A DNA stretch of 64,000 nucleotides. Origin: Pelomonas paludis (GTDB lineage Bacteria; Pseudomonadota; Gammaproteobacteria; Burkholderiales; Burkholderiaceae_C). Shown piece by piece: positions 34,930 through 42,255 of this stretch. The notes beneath the pieces are model-generated. The model did no database searches, was not told where the DNA came from, and worked only from the letters and a program-made list of their open reading frames with translations. The translations under genes and the position numbers were made by a program. Every line of letters starts with the position of its first letter. Positions within the stretch are counted from its first letter, which is position 1. Where the stretch lies: NCBI RefSeq assembly GCF_039872745.1, contig NZ_JBDPZD010000001.1, forward strand, positions 496,001-560,000, in the 5' to 3' direction.

Positions 34930-35976
34930 TCAAGCGGCCCGTTCGGCCACCAGCGCACAGGCACCACCGGGCAGGGGCAGGCACTCGGCATCGCGCAGGC
35001 CGGTGGCCTGGCAGTCGGCACGCAGCTCGCCTTCGGTGAGCACGCCGTGCGGGTGACCAATCATGCGGGCCGCAAGGCCAAAGACGAGGGCGGGCACCTG
35101 CTCACGCCGGGCGGTGTCGGCCAGCAGGTCCACCATCAGCAGCCGCCCCTGCGGCGCCAGCCAAGCACGGGCCTGGGCCAGCCGGGCGCGCCGCTCAGCC
35201 GCAGCCAACGGCTGGAGCAGCAGGCTCAGCACCACCGCATCACCGCCGCCGGCCAGGCTGCCGGGCGGCAGCCCATCCACGGGCCCGGCCAGCACCCGCA
35301 CGCGCGAGGCCTGCCCCGCCGCCTGCACCTGGGCCTGCACCAGTGGCAGCTGCGCAGCGGGGCGGACGACGGCAAAGCCCGGCTGGCGGCCCTTGCAGCG
35401 CGCCGCCCAGGCACAGGCCAGGTGCGCTCCGGCGCCATCCAGGTCGATCACCTGCCCCAGCGCCGCCCAGCTGGGCCACTGGGCCAGGGCCTCGCCATGC
35501 AGGCTGGCCATGCGCTCGCGCACCAGGGCCTGCGCGGCCGCCCAGGCTGGCGGCGGGGGCAGGCCCGAGCGCCCGCTTGGGCCTGCAAGCCGCAGCGCGT
35601 CGTCAAGCAGGGCGTCGTCGGGCCCGGTCAGCGGCTGTCGCGCGGCCATCAGCAGCTCGCCCATGAAGCCGGGGCTGCGTGGGTCGAGGAAGTGCGCGCT
35701 GGTGCGCGTGCTCACGTACACGGCGTCGGCATCGTCGCCCTCACGCTGCAGCCAGCCCAGCGCCAGCAGCGCGTCCAGCAGGTCGCGCGTGGCGTCGGGG
35801 GCCAGGCCCAGCAGGGCGGCCAGGCGCGAGGCCGTCCGGGGGCCCTTGCCCAGCTCGGCAAACAGGCCCAGATGCTGGCCAGCGGCCAGCGCCCGCGAGG
35901 ACCAGAGGTCCAGCGCATCCTTCAACAAGGGCTCTGGCGACAGCGGCCAGCGCATGGTCAGGGAACTGGCTGGCAT
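34930..35976 (-). CDS. SAM-dependent methyltransferase (O-methyltransferase/COMT-like)
   Basis: A 348-aa protein. The N-terminal winged-helix dimerisation domain (LKDALDLWSSRALAAGQHLGLFAELGKGPRTASRLAALLGLAPDATRDLLDALLALGWLQREG) is typical of COMT-like enzymes. The SAM-binding core is somewhat degenerate at motif I (VIDLDGAGAHLACAWAAR) but has a clear post-I/III pattern (ARAWLAPQGRLLMVDLLAD). The start at 35976 overlaps the upstream LuxR-type gene's stop by one base (TGATG), so the two are coupled. The substrate is unknown; relatives act on quinones, polyketides or carotenoid intermediates. Confidence 0.78.
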   Translation of the reverse strand: MPASSLTMRWPLSPEPLLKDALDLWSSRALAAGQHLGLFAELGKGPRTASRLAALLGLAPDATRDLLDALLALGWLQREGDDADAVYVSTRTSAHFLDPRSPGFMGELLMAARQPLTGPDDALLDDALRLAGPSGRSGLPPPPAWAAAQALVRERMASLHGEALAQWPSWAALGQVIDLDGAGAHLACAWAARCKGRQPGFAVVRPAAQLPLVQAQVQAAGQASRVRVLAGPVDGLPPGSLAGGGDAVVLSLLLQPLAAAERRARLAQARAWLAPQGRLLMVDLLADTARREQVPALVFGLAARMIGHPHGVLTEGELRADCQATGLRDAECLPLPGGACALVAERAA

Positions 35977-36362
35977 CAATGATCCTGCGTGCGCTGCACC
36001 AGCTGCCGCGCCGTCCACCAGGCCGCCGCCTGCACGCGCGAGGGCAGGTTCAGCTTGTCGAGGATGTTGGCCACGTGGCGCTTGACGGTGTGCGGGCTCA
36101 GGTCCAGCGCCCGCGCGATCAGCTTGTTGCTGTCGCCGGCGGCAATGCGCTGCAGGACCTCCTGCTCACGCGCGCTCAGCGGCACGGGCAGGGCCGATGG
36201 CGCAGATTGCACAGAGGGCGCCGGCAAGCGCCGCGCGCGCTCCAGCGCGGCCAGCAGCAGCTGCTGCACGGTCTGGCTGATCTGGTCCACCGCCTCGGCC
36301 ACGAGGGCCGGGTGGTGGAGGTGGGCGCTGTCCTGCAACAGCGGAGGCAGGGTCGAGGGCAT
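35976..36362 (-). CDS. short LuxR-type (GerE) DNA-binding regulator
   Basis: A 128-aa protein with a C-terminal LuxR helix-turn-helix (LSAREQEVLQRIAAGDSNKLIARALDLSPHTVKRHVANILDKLNLPSRVQAAAW) and an N-terminal helical region of about 55 residues that is not a receiver domain. The start at 36362 was chosen because the longer frame runs into the palindromic element upstream. It is the first gene of a run of five on the minus strand (luxR-type, methyltransferase, three HTH-tailed paralogues) and overlaps the methyltransferase, so it may regulate this set. Confidence 0.82.
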   Translation of the reverse strand: MPSTLPPLLQDSAHLHHPALVAEAVDQISQTVQQLLLAALERARRLPAPSVQSAPSALPVPLSAREQEVLQRIAAGDSNKLIARALDLSPHTVKRHVANILDKLNLPSRVQAAAWWTARQLVQRTQDH

Positions 36363-36394
36363 GGGGGGACTCCTTGGGTTCAACCGGCCGCTCC

Positions 36395-36662
36395 AGGGCC
36401 TGTTCACACTACGGGAATGGGTCGCGAAGGCCCGTCGCAAGGGGCCAATCAAGGCGCGGCTCGCCGCCCGCACTCGCGTGCGGGCCAGAGGCGAAACGCC
36501 GAGTGACCCCTTGCGGCGGGCCTTCCCGGAGGGTTGTGATCAAAACAACCGCATGCGGCGTTGCAAATCCTCGTCGGGGGCAGACCCCGACTTGCGGTTT
36601 GCGCCTTGCCTGCGGCTGTTTTGATCACAACGCGACCCATTCCCGTAGTGTGGACAGGCCCT
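36395..36662. mobile_element. 268-bp palindromic MITE-like element
   Basis: Terminal inverted repeats of 32 bp match at 31 positions: left 36395-36426 (begins AGGGCCTGTTCACACTAC), right 36631-36662. Inside are two more imperfect palindromes filling almost the whole element: 36426-36444 with 36507-36525 (18 of 19), and about 36534-36554 with 36610-36630 (20 of 21, containing TTGTGATCAAAACA). Each has its own apical hairpin (CCCGCAC-TCGC-GTGCGGG; GTCGGGG-GCAGA-CCCCGAC). There is no coding region. No target-site duplication is obvious. It is best explained as a non-autonomous insertion or structured intergenic repeat. It fills most of the 380-bp gap between the LuxR-type gene and the acyltransferase gene. 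Confidence 0.8.
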
Positions 36663-36724
36663 AGTGGCGTGCCGTGTCTGGTGTGGCCCGGACTGTAGGA
36701 AGCCACGCCAAGGCGCGTAATGCT

Positions 36725-36750
36725 CAAAAAGAGACGGCTCTTTTAGAGCC
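36725..36750 (-). terminator. intrinsic terminator of the acyltransferase gene
   Basis: On the minus strand GGCTCT-AAA-AGAGCC (36750-36736) is followed by GTCTCTTTTTG, a stem plus U-run. The hairpin includes the TAA stop codon of the acyltransferase gene. Confidence 0.8.
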
Positions 36751-37843
36751 CCCCAGCGCTGCGCCGGCCCCCCGCCGGCGCCTTGAGCGTGCCAAACAGC
36801 AGGCCCGCCACCACGGGCGACTGCGCCAGACCCTGGCCCGCCAAGGTGCACAGCACCTGGATGCCGAACGCCAGCGCCAGGGCCACCGCCCACTTGAGCG
36901 CAGCGGCCTGGCCCAGCATCAGCAGGGTCAGACCCGCCCAGGTGGTGCCGTTGAACAGCAGAGTCTGCAGCACATAGGTGCGCATGCTGGACGCCCCCCA
37001 GCCCACCAGGCCCTGGGCCAGCCGGGCCGGCATGCGGCTGAACAGCCATGGCCACAGACCAAAGAAGGCCAGGCAGCCCAGGGCACCAACCCCATAGCGC
37101 AACAGCGTCCAGTGGGCATCAGGCCCGGCCCACTTGATGCCGGTGATGTAGACATAGGCCTCACGGCTCCAGAAGCCCAGCACGACGACCACCGCACCCA
37201 CACCGGCCGCAAGCCCGACATAGGGCAGCCAGCGCCGCCAGCCCTGCAACACACCCCGGTAGGCCGAGGCGAGATAGCCCAGCACATAGAACGGCAGCAC
37301 CGACTGGCACAGCTGCCAGTGCCCATGCGCAGGCAGCAGCATGAAGGCGCCCAGCAGCACGGCGGCCAGCAACAGCCGCAGGCGCAAGGACTCGGCGATG
37401 AAGAGGATCACGGTGCCGTAGGCCATGGCCCAGCAGAACCACAGCGTGGTCAAGCCATGCCAGAACAGGTCCGAAAGACTCTTGCGCAGTCCGGCTGCCG
37501 GCCATTGCACGGACCAAAACAGCTCCGTCAACAAGGTCACGGTGAGGATGGGGATCAGGTAGCTGAGGCAGCGCCGCAGGGCCAGCCGCCCGCGCCCGTC
37601 ACGGCGCGACAGTCCCGGCTGCGCCAGCCAACCGGCCAGGGCCATGAACGCGGGCATGTGAAAGCTGTAGATGGCCGTAAAGAGCCCATCCACCAGCGGG
37701 TCTCCATGCCGGCCCAGCACGGCGAACTGGAAGGTGTGCCCCAGCACCACCAGGAAGATCAGCGCCCCTTTGGCCCCATCCAGGGCCACGTCACGCGCTG
37801 GCGGCGGCAGGGGCTCCGGCGGGGTCGGTGCAGGGGTGGTCAT
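36743..37843 (-). CDS. acyltransferase 3 family membrane protein
   Basis: A 366-aa protein with about ten membrane helices. The N-terminus DVALDGAKGALIFLVVLGHTFQF carries the conserved catalytic-type His of acyltransferase-3 proteins, followed by the YSFHMPAFMALAGWLA segment typical of the family (OpgC/NodX/OafA relatives). These move acyl groups, usually acetyl or succinyl, onto sugars at the membrane. The donor and target sugar are unknown. The C-terminus ends near its terminator. It stands alone on the minus strand; no sugar-synthesis genes are nearby. Confidence 0.83.
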   Translation of the reverse strand: MTTPAPTPPEPLPPPARDVALDGAKGALIFLVVLGHTFQFAVLGRHGDPLVDGLFTAIYSFHMPAFMALAGWLAQPGLSRRDGRGRLALRRCLSYLIPILTVTLLTELFWSVQWPAAGLRKSLSDLFWHGLTTLWFCWAMAYGTVILFIAESLRLRLLLAAVLLGAFMLLPAHGHWQLCQSVLPFYVLGYLASAYRGVLQGWRRWLPYVGLAAGVGAVVVVLGFWSREAYVYITGIKWAGPDAHWTLLRYGVGALGCLAFFGLWPWLFSRMPARLAQGLVGWGASSMRTYVLQTLLFNGTTWAGLTLLMLGQAAALKWAVALALAFGIQVLCTLAGQGLAQSPVVAGLLFGTLKAPAGGRRSAGGL

Positions 37844-37902
37844 GGGCAGGAAGGCAGACGGGCAGCCCCCCGGATTGTGCCGACGCCCTGTTCACCCGCC
37901 GC

Positions 37903-38259
37903 TCAGGCCCCCGGCACCGGCAAGCACACCATCACCTCCACCGCCTCGCCGGGGAAGATGCTGAAGTGCGGGTGCTTCTCGAAGAGCTTGGCCGCTGCTT
38001 CGTGCGACTCGGCCTGCACCACCACATAGCCGCAGATGTTGTTCTGCGCGTCCGAGACGCCTTGCGGGTCCACCCGCAGGGTCTTGCCGATGGGGCCGCC
38101 GGTGACCACGATCTGCGCGGCGTGCTGGCTCATCCAGGCACCCCAGGCCTGCATGCCGGCCTGGATGCGGGCGTTGCGGTCTGCCTCGCTGAGAGCGTCC
38201 CAGCCCGAGGCGGCATTGGTGGCGGCTGAGCCGGTGAAGACGGCGAGGTAGTGGTTCAT
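37903..38259 (-). CDS. YCII-related domain protein
   Basis: A 118-aa protein starting MNHYLAVFTGSAA, with a ferredoxin-like pattern: a first strand, a helix (RIQAGMQAWGAWMSQHAAQ), IVVTGGPIGKTLRVDPQGVSDAQNNICGYVVVQAESHEAAAKLFEKHPHFSIFPGEAVEVMVCLPV. The PHFSIFPGEAVEVM end is typical of YCII-type proteins. The surrounding frame is open far upstream but only this part has family-like sequence; the ATG at 38259 is the natural start. The function is unknown. It is followed upstream by a small membrane protein on the same strand (71-bp gap). Confidence 0.78.
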   Translation of the reverse strand: MNHYLAVFTGSAATNAASGWDALSEADRNARIQAGMQAWGAWMSQHAAQIVVTGGPIGKTLRVDPQGVSDAQNNICGYVVVQAESHEAAAKLFEKHPHFSIFPGEAVEVMVCLPVPGA

Positions 38260-38330
38260 GTGGGCTCCGATCAAAGGGGTGGGGCACGGCGCCCCTGCCC
38301 CTACGACGAAGCTCACTCCGCCAGATCGAC

Positions 38331-38630
38331 TCAGGCGGGTGCGTGCTGCAGGGTGCGGCGCGGCGCGAGCAGCAAGTAGAGCATCGGCCCGAAGGACCCG
38401 GCCGCCAGCGTGATCAAGGCAAACGGCCACACGCTGCGGCCGGTGCGCTGCGCGTCGTGCCACATATAGCCGAGGGCGATGCAGGACATCAGCACCAGGT
38501 CGACCAGCACCTGCCAGGCGCCCGGGCTGCTCATGCCGGCCTGCCAGATGCCGAGGTAGCCGACCTGCCACATCACGTAGAGCGAAAACGCGCCGAAGGC
38601 AGCGAAGGCGAGGATCAAAGCGGTGCGCAT
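38331..38630 (-). CDS. small three-helix membrane protein (DUF2834-like)
   Basis: A 99-aa protein with three hydrophobic helices: LILAFAAFGAFSLYVMW, LVDLVLMSCIALGYMW and WPFALITLAAGSFGPMLYLLL, and a basic end LAPRRTLQHAPA. The D..LM.....YM..DA...G...WP pattern and the GSFGPMLYLL ending recall DUF2834 proteins. The function is unknown. It is divergent from the XRE-type regulator, with 115 bp between the start codons, so that regulator may control it. Confidence 0.65.
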   Translation of the reverse strand: MRTALILAFAAFGAFSLYVMWQVGYLGIWQAGMSSPGAWQVLVDLVLMSCIALGYMWHDAQRTGRSVWPFALITLAAGSFGPMLYLLLAPRRTLQHAPA

Positions 38631-38745
38631 GGAGACATCTCCGGTGGGTTGAACATGGGGGCCATGCTCGGCGGCGGAGTGCGCACCCGCAATGACCTTG
38701 CAGGTCATCGCCGCCGTGCAGCGCAGCACCGCAGAATGCGGCGCT

Positions 38746-39516
38746 ATGACGGCCACCCTCGCTTCCTTGCGCAAGTCGCGCCGCGTCAGCCAGCTGGAGC
38801 TGTCGCTGCGCGCCGGCGTGTCGCAACGCCACCTCAGCTGCATCGAGACCGGCCGCGCCCGCGCCGGCCGCGAGACCCTGATCGCCCTGCTCGACGCCCT
38901 GGGCGCCACGCTGGAAGAGCGCAACCAGGCCCTGCTGGCCGCCGGCTATGCGCCCGCCCACGGCGAGCGCTCGCTCGACGCGCCCGAGATGGCCCCGGTG
39001 CGCCGTGCGCTGGACGAGCTGCTGCAGGCCAGCGGCCCCACCACGCCTGCGATGGTGCTGGACGGCGAGTACAACCTGCTGATGGCCAATGAAGGCCTGA
39101 TGCGCTTGATCGGCCTGCTGGGCCTGCCCGCTGAGGCGCTCACCGCCCAGCCGCTGAACCTGCTGCGCACGACCTTCATGCCCGGCGGCCTGCGCAGCCT
39201 GTGCGTGGACGAAGCCTGGCTGTGCGGCGAGATGTGGGCCCGCGCCAGCCGCGAGGCCGAGCACCTGCCGCGGCTGCGCGCGCTGCTGGACGAGCTGCGC
39301 CCCAACCTCACGCCCTGGGCCGCCGTCGAGACCGGCAACCTGCCGGTGCTGGCCTTCCGCCTGCGCGCGCAGGACGGCCGCATCCTCAGCTTCTTCTCGG
39401 CCATCACCAGCTTTGGCACGCCGCTGGACATCACGCTGGCGTCGCTCAAGGTGGAGCACCTCTTCCCCACCGACGAGACCACGCGGCTGGCGCTGGCGGA
39501 GGCCGGCGGGGGCTGA
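38746..39516 (+). CDS. XRE-family regulator with MmyB-like ligand domain
   Basis: A 256-aa protein. The N-terminal HTH_3 domain (LASLRKSRRVSQLELSLRAGVSQRHLSCIETGRARAGRETLIALLDALG) is followed by a ligand-binding domain of the MmyB type (MVLDGEYNLLMANEGLMRLIG ... PLNLLRTTFMPGGLRSLCVDEAWL). MmyB domains have a PAS-like fold that may bind fatty acids. The start at 38746 was chosen over 38692 because it begins directly before the HTH. It is divergent from the small membrane protein and YCII genes, its likely targets. Confidence 0.87.
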   Translation: MTATLASLRKSRRVSQLELSLRAGVSQRHLSCIETGRARAGRETLIALLDALGATLEERNQALLAAGYAPAHGERSLDAPEMAPVRRALDELLQASGPTTPAMVLDGEYNLLMANEGLMRLIGLLGLPAEALTAQPLNLLRTTFMPGGLRSLCVDEAWLCGEMWARASREAEHLPRLRALLDELRPNLTPWAAVETGNLPVLAFRLRAQDGRILSFFSAITSFGTPLDITLASLKVEHLFPTDETTRLALAEAGGG

Positions 39517-39688
39517 CGCAGGCTGCGCCATCGCCCCTCGGCCATCGTGCTCAGCTGCAGTTCATCCCGCCGCGCCCCGCGTCAGTCGCACCGTGCGCGA
39601 CATGGCCCGCGTCCGGCCTCACAGTGCCGCCGCTGCCCGCCGCCCACGTCTGGCGGTGCCTGAACACGAACCGGAGGAGAGCCCCGCC

Positions 39689-40162
39689 ATGAATGCCGCC
39701 CCGCGTTACCACCCATCACGCCCTTCACCCCCATCGCGCCCACTGCCCTGGCATGCCTGGGTCTTGGGCGGGCTCTTCCTGCTCTACAGCCTGGCGGCCT
39801 CCTTCGACCACGTGATGAGCATCGCCCGGGGCGCGGCCTACTACCGAGACAGCGGCATGAGCGAGTCGCAGGTGGCCTACTTCCTCGCGGTGCCGCACTG
39901 GGCCGTGGCGGGGTGGACGCTGTCAGTCTGGGGCGGGCTGTGCGGCTCGGCCGCCCTGCTGCTGCGGCGCCATGTGGCGACGGGCCTGTTCGCGGTGTCG
40001 CTCGCGGGCAGCCTGGTCTACATGCTGCACGTGCTGGTGCTCTCAGAGGGCGGCCGCGAGGCCATGGGCGCGCTGTGGGCGATGCCGATGATCCTGGGCG
40101 CCCTGACGGCCGTGCTGGTGGCCTACTGCCAGCGGCTGACCACGGCGGGCGTCTTGCGCTGA
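39689..40162 (+). CDS. uncharacterised four-helix membrane protein
   Basis: A 157-aa protein. A Pro-rich N-terminus (residues 1-22) precedes four hydrophobic helices: AWVLGGLFLLYSLAASFDHVM, VAGWTLSVWGGLCGSAALLLRR, TGLFAVSLAGSLVYMLHVLVL and ALWAMPMILGALTAVLVAY. Similar short proteins are common in proteobacteria (sometimes labelled sugar transporter) but none has a proven role. The start follows CCGGAGGAG. It overlaps the convergent alpha/beta hydrolase gene by 40 bp at the 3' end. Confidence 0.7.
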   Translation: MNAAPRYHPSRPSPPSRPLPWHAWVLGGLFLLYSLAASFDHVMSIARGAAYYRDSGMSESQVAYFLAVPHWAVAGWTLSVWGGLCGSAALLLRRHVATGLFAVSLAGSLVYMLHVLVLSEGGREAMGALWAMPMILGALTAVLVAYCQRLTTAGVLR

Positions 40163-41247
40163 GGCTGGGGCCTCAAGCCGGGCTCACCGCCGCTGGCCGC
40201 TTGCAACGGGAGGCGCTGGCGCAGCCAGGCCGCCATCGCTTCCCGGTAACCCGGCACGGGCTCGCGCCGCTGCATCTCCATCATTTCCCGCAGGCCCCCC
40301 GTCTTCGCCTGATGGAGGTTGTGGTTTGCGTTGGCGAAGCTGAGCACCGTCAGGTTCCGCCCCAGGGTTCGCTCATACAGCGCCTGGGTGCGGCGCCAAT
40401 CCACGGAGCTGTCCTTTTCGCCGAAGACGGCCAGCACCGGAATATCGATGTGCGCCAGGATGTCGGCAAAGCCGGGCACGTAGATCACCAAGCCGGTTTC
40501 GGGATGAACCTGCCCCGGTTTGGCAAGCCACTGGGCCTGCTCTTGCCGAAAGCCTGGCTCGTCCGCCTTGAAGCCCAGCCACATCAGGAAGGGGTCCTTG
40601 CGCAAGTCCTGCGTGGCCGCCAGGTAGTCCTGATAGCTGCCGCCCGCTCGAAGCGTGGCGCCACCTTGCTTCCATTGCTCGGTCAGCTCTTGGGCCTGGT
40701 TGGGCGTGCGCCCTTCGATCAGCAGATTGGTGTGCAGCAGATAGCCAAAGCTCTCTTGATCATCCACACCACTGACGGAAATCCAGAAGGCGATGGCCCG
40801 ATCCTGTTGGATGGCCAGAGGCGCAATCCATCCCGCGCGGCTGATGCCCCACAAGCCGATGTGCGCCGCCCCCGCCACGCCGCGCGCCCGCAAAGCCTGG
40901 GCGGCATCCACCACCTCGCGCGCGCTGTCGGCCACCGGCTGATTGGCATCGAATTCCCCTTCGCTGTGCCCACAGCCGGGCTTGTCCCACACCACGGTAG
41001 CAAGACCCATCGAGGTGAAGAGCTGCCGCAGGTCGGCCCAGGAGGTCTGGCTCTTCACATCGGTGCGGCCATAGCCATGAATGATGATGACCACGCCCTG
41101 CGCCACGCCCTCGTCGGGCCTGTCCAGGAATCCAGAGAGTCGATGCCCACCGGATTGGAAGCTGAAGGGCTCGGTGACCATCGCTGTGGCGGGCTGCATG
41201 CAAGCCAGCAGCACAACAGCCAACAGCCTCCATGCGCCACGCTTCAT
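40123..41247 (-). CDS. exported alpha/beta hydrolase
   Basis: A 374-aa protein with a signal peptide from the Met at 41247 (MKRGAWRLLAVVLLACMQPATAM) and an alpha/beta-hydrolase fold. It shows VVIIIHGYGRTDVKSQ (oxyanion HG), TVVWDKPGCGHSEGEF, the nucleophile elbow GLWGISRAGW (Ser in GxSxA rather than GxSxG), VLAVFGEKDSSVDWRRT (acid Asp) and FANANHNLHQAKTGG (catalytic His). The triad is complete. The substrate is unknown; it probably acts as a periplasmic esterase or peptidase-like enzyme. The frame stays open upstream to 41385. It overlaps the convergent small membrane-protein gene by 40 bp. Confidence 0.83.
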   Translation of the reverse strand: MKRGAWRLLAVVLLACMQPATAMVTEPFSFQSGGHRLSGFLDRPDEGVAQGVVIIIHGYGRTDVKSQTSWADLRQLFTSMGLATVVWDKPGCGHSEGEFDANQPVADSAREVVDAAQALRARGVAGAAHIGLWGISRAGWIAPLAIQQDRAIAFWISVSGVDDQESFGYLLHTNLLIEGRTPNQAQELTEQWKQGGATLRAGGSYQDYLAATQDLRKDPFLMWLGFKADEPGFRQEQAQWLAKPGQVHPETGLVIYVPGFADILAHIDIPVLAVFGEKDSSVDWRRTQALYERTLGRNLTVLSFANANHNLHQAKTGGLREMMEMQRREPVPGYREAMAAWLRQRLPLQAASGGEPGLRPQPQRKTPAVVSRWQ

Positions 41248-41391
41248 GGCCGTGCCCATGGAGGCTGGCGCCAGACCCAGCGCCTGCGCGAGGGGATCGG
41301 CGCTTGATCCAGCGGCGTTCGGGATCGGGTGAGCTTTCACGGTGCGGTTCCGTCGTTCAGTGTTGAACCGCATCGTGGCCTCCACGCGAAC

Positions 41392-42255
41392 CTAGCCGGG
41401 CCAGCGTGCGACGAAGTGACGCCGCAGCGACCTCAGTCCACGGATAGACACGATGAGGCCATGACCAGCGATCCGTCCGAACCCGCCGCGCCGAGAGCGG
41501 GCCAACCGGTCCTTCAGGCCTGCTAAGCCCGACAGGCCCCACAGTCCCATCAGGCCGCCCAGCGCCAGCACGGCACTGGCGGGCTCGGGCACGGCCACGG
41601 TGGACACGGCGTGCACGCCAAAGCCGGCAAGCCCGGCCGGCACACCGGTCTCGCTGACAACGAAGAGCAGGCTGTACACGTCGGCCCAGTTCACCGGCAG
41701 GCCGGTGGACGCATTGGTGCTGAAGCTGGCGAGCGGCAGGTCGAGCCAGGCGCCCGTGGTGGGGCTGAGCACCGCGCTCAGGGCCGAGCCATTGGGGTTG
41801 AGGCCCACGCCGTTGGACGTGGTGGCGTAGACGGTGAGGCTGAGCGCGCGCGCATCCCAGGGCCCGGCCAGGGTCTGGGCGCCAAACCACTCCAACTCCA
41901 GCCGCAGCGCGGCCTGGCCGCTGAAGTCGAGGTTCATGGGCGCGCCCTGGCCATAGCCCCAGCTCACGTAGAGCTGTTGGGTGCCCAGGCGCATGGCGTC
42001 GAGCCGGCGGCCTCGGTCCTCCACGGCGATGAAGCTCAGCGCCGACGAGCCTGCCAGTGGCTGCAGCCCCAGGCTGCGCATGCCGCCCGGCACGCTGGCC
42101 GCCGTGCTGGACCGCAGGCTGCCGTCGGCATCGGGCGTCATCAGCGGCACTTCAACGGTGCTGAAGCCATCATGAAAGTCGTCGATGAGCAGGGCCTGCG
42201 CGGGCAGCGCCAAGGCGCCCAGCAGCAGCAGGGCGAGGATGGTTTTAGCTTGCAT
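41392..42255 (-). CDS. PEP-CTERM protein with an unusual C-terminal extension
   Basis: A 287-aa exported protein. The signal peptide is MQAKTILALLLLGALALPAQA; the mature region resembles a beta-sandwich; the sorting signal VPEPASAVLALGGLMGLWGLSGLAG is followed by a basic stretch (DRLARSRRGG). Unlike the other PEP-CTERM proteins here, about 30 residues (to HFVARWPG) follow the basic cluster, rather than a stop within a few residues. Possibly a lost stop or small frameshift. It is last of three coupled PEP-CTERM genes; its start overlaps the end of the HAF-repeat gene by 11 bp. Confidence 0.82.
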   Translation of the reverse strand: MQAKTILALLLLGALALPAQALLIDDFHDGFSTVEVPLMTPDADGSLRSSTAASVPGGMRSLGLQPLAGSSALSFIAVEDRGRRLDAMRLGTQQLYVSWGYGQGAPMNLDFSGQAALRLELEWFGAQTLAGPWDARALSLTVYATTSNGVGLNPNGSALSAVLSPTTGAWLDLPLASFSTNASTGLPVNWADVYSLLFVVSETGVPAGLAGFGVHAVSTVAVPEPASAVLALGGLMGLWGLSGLAGLKDRLARSRRGGFGRIAGHGLIVSIRGLRSLRRHFVARWPG

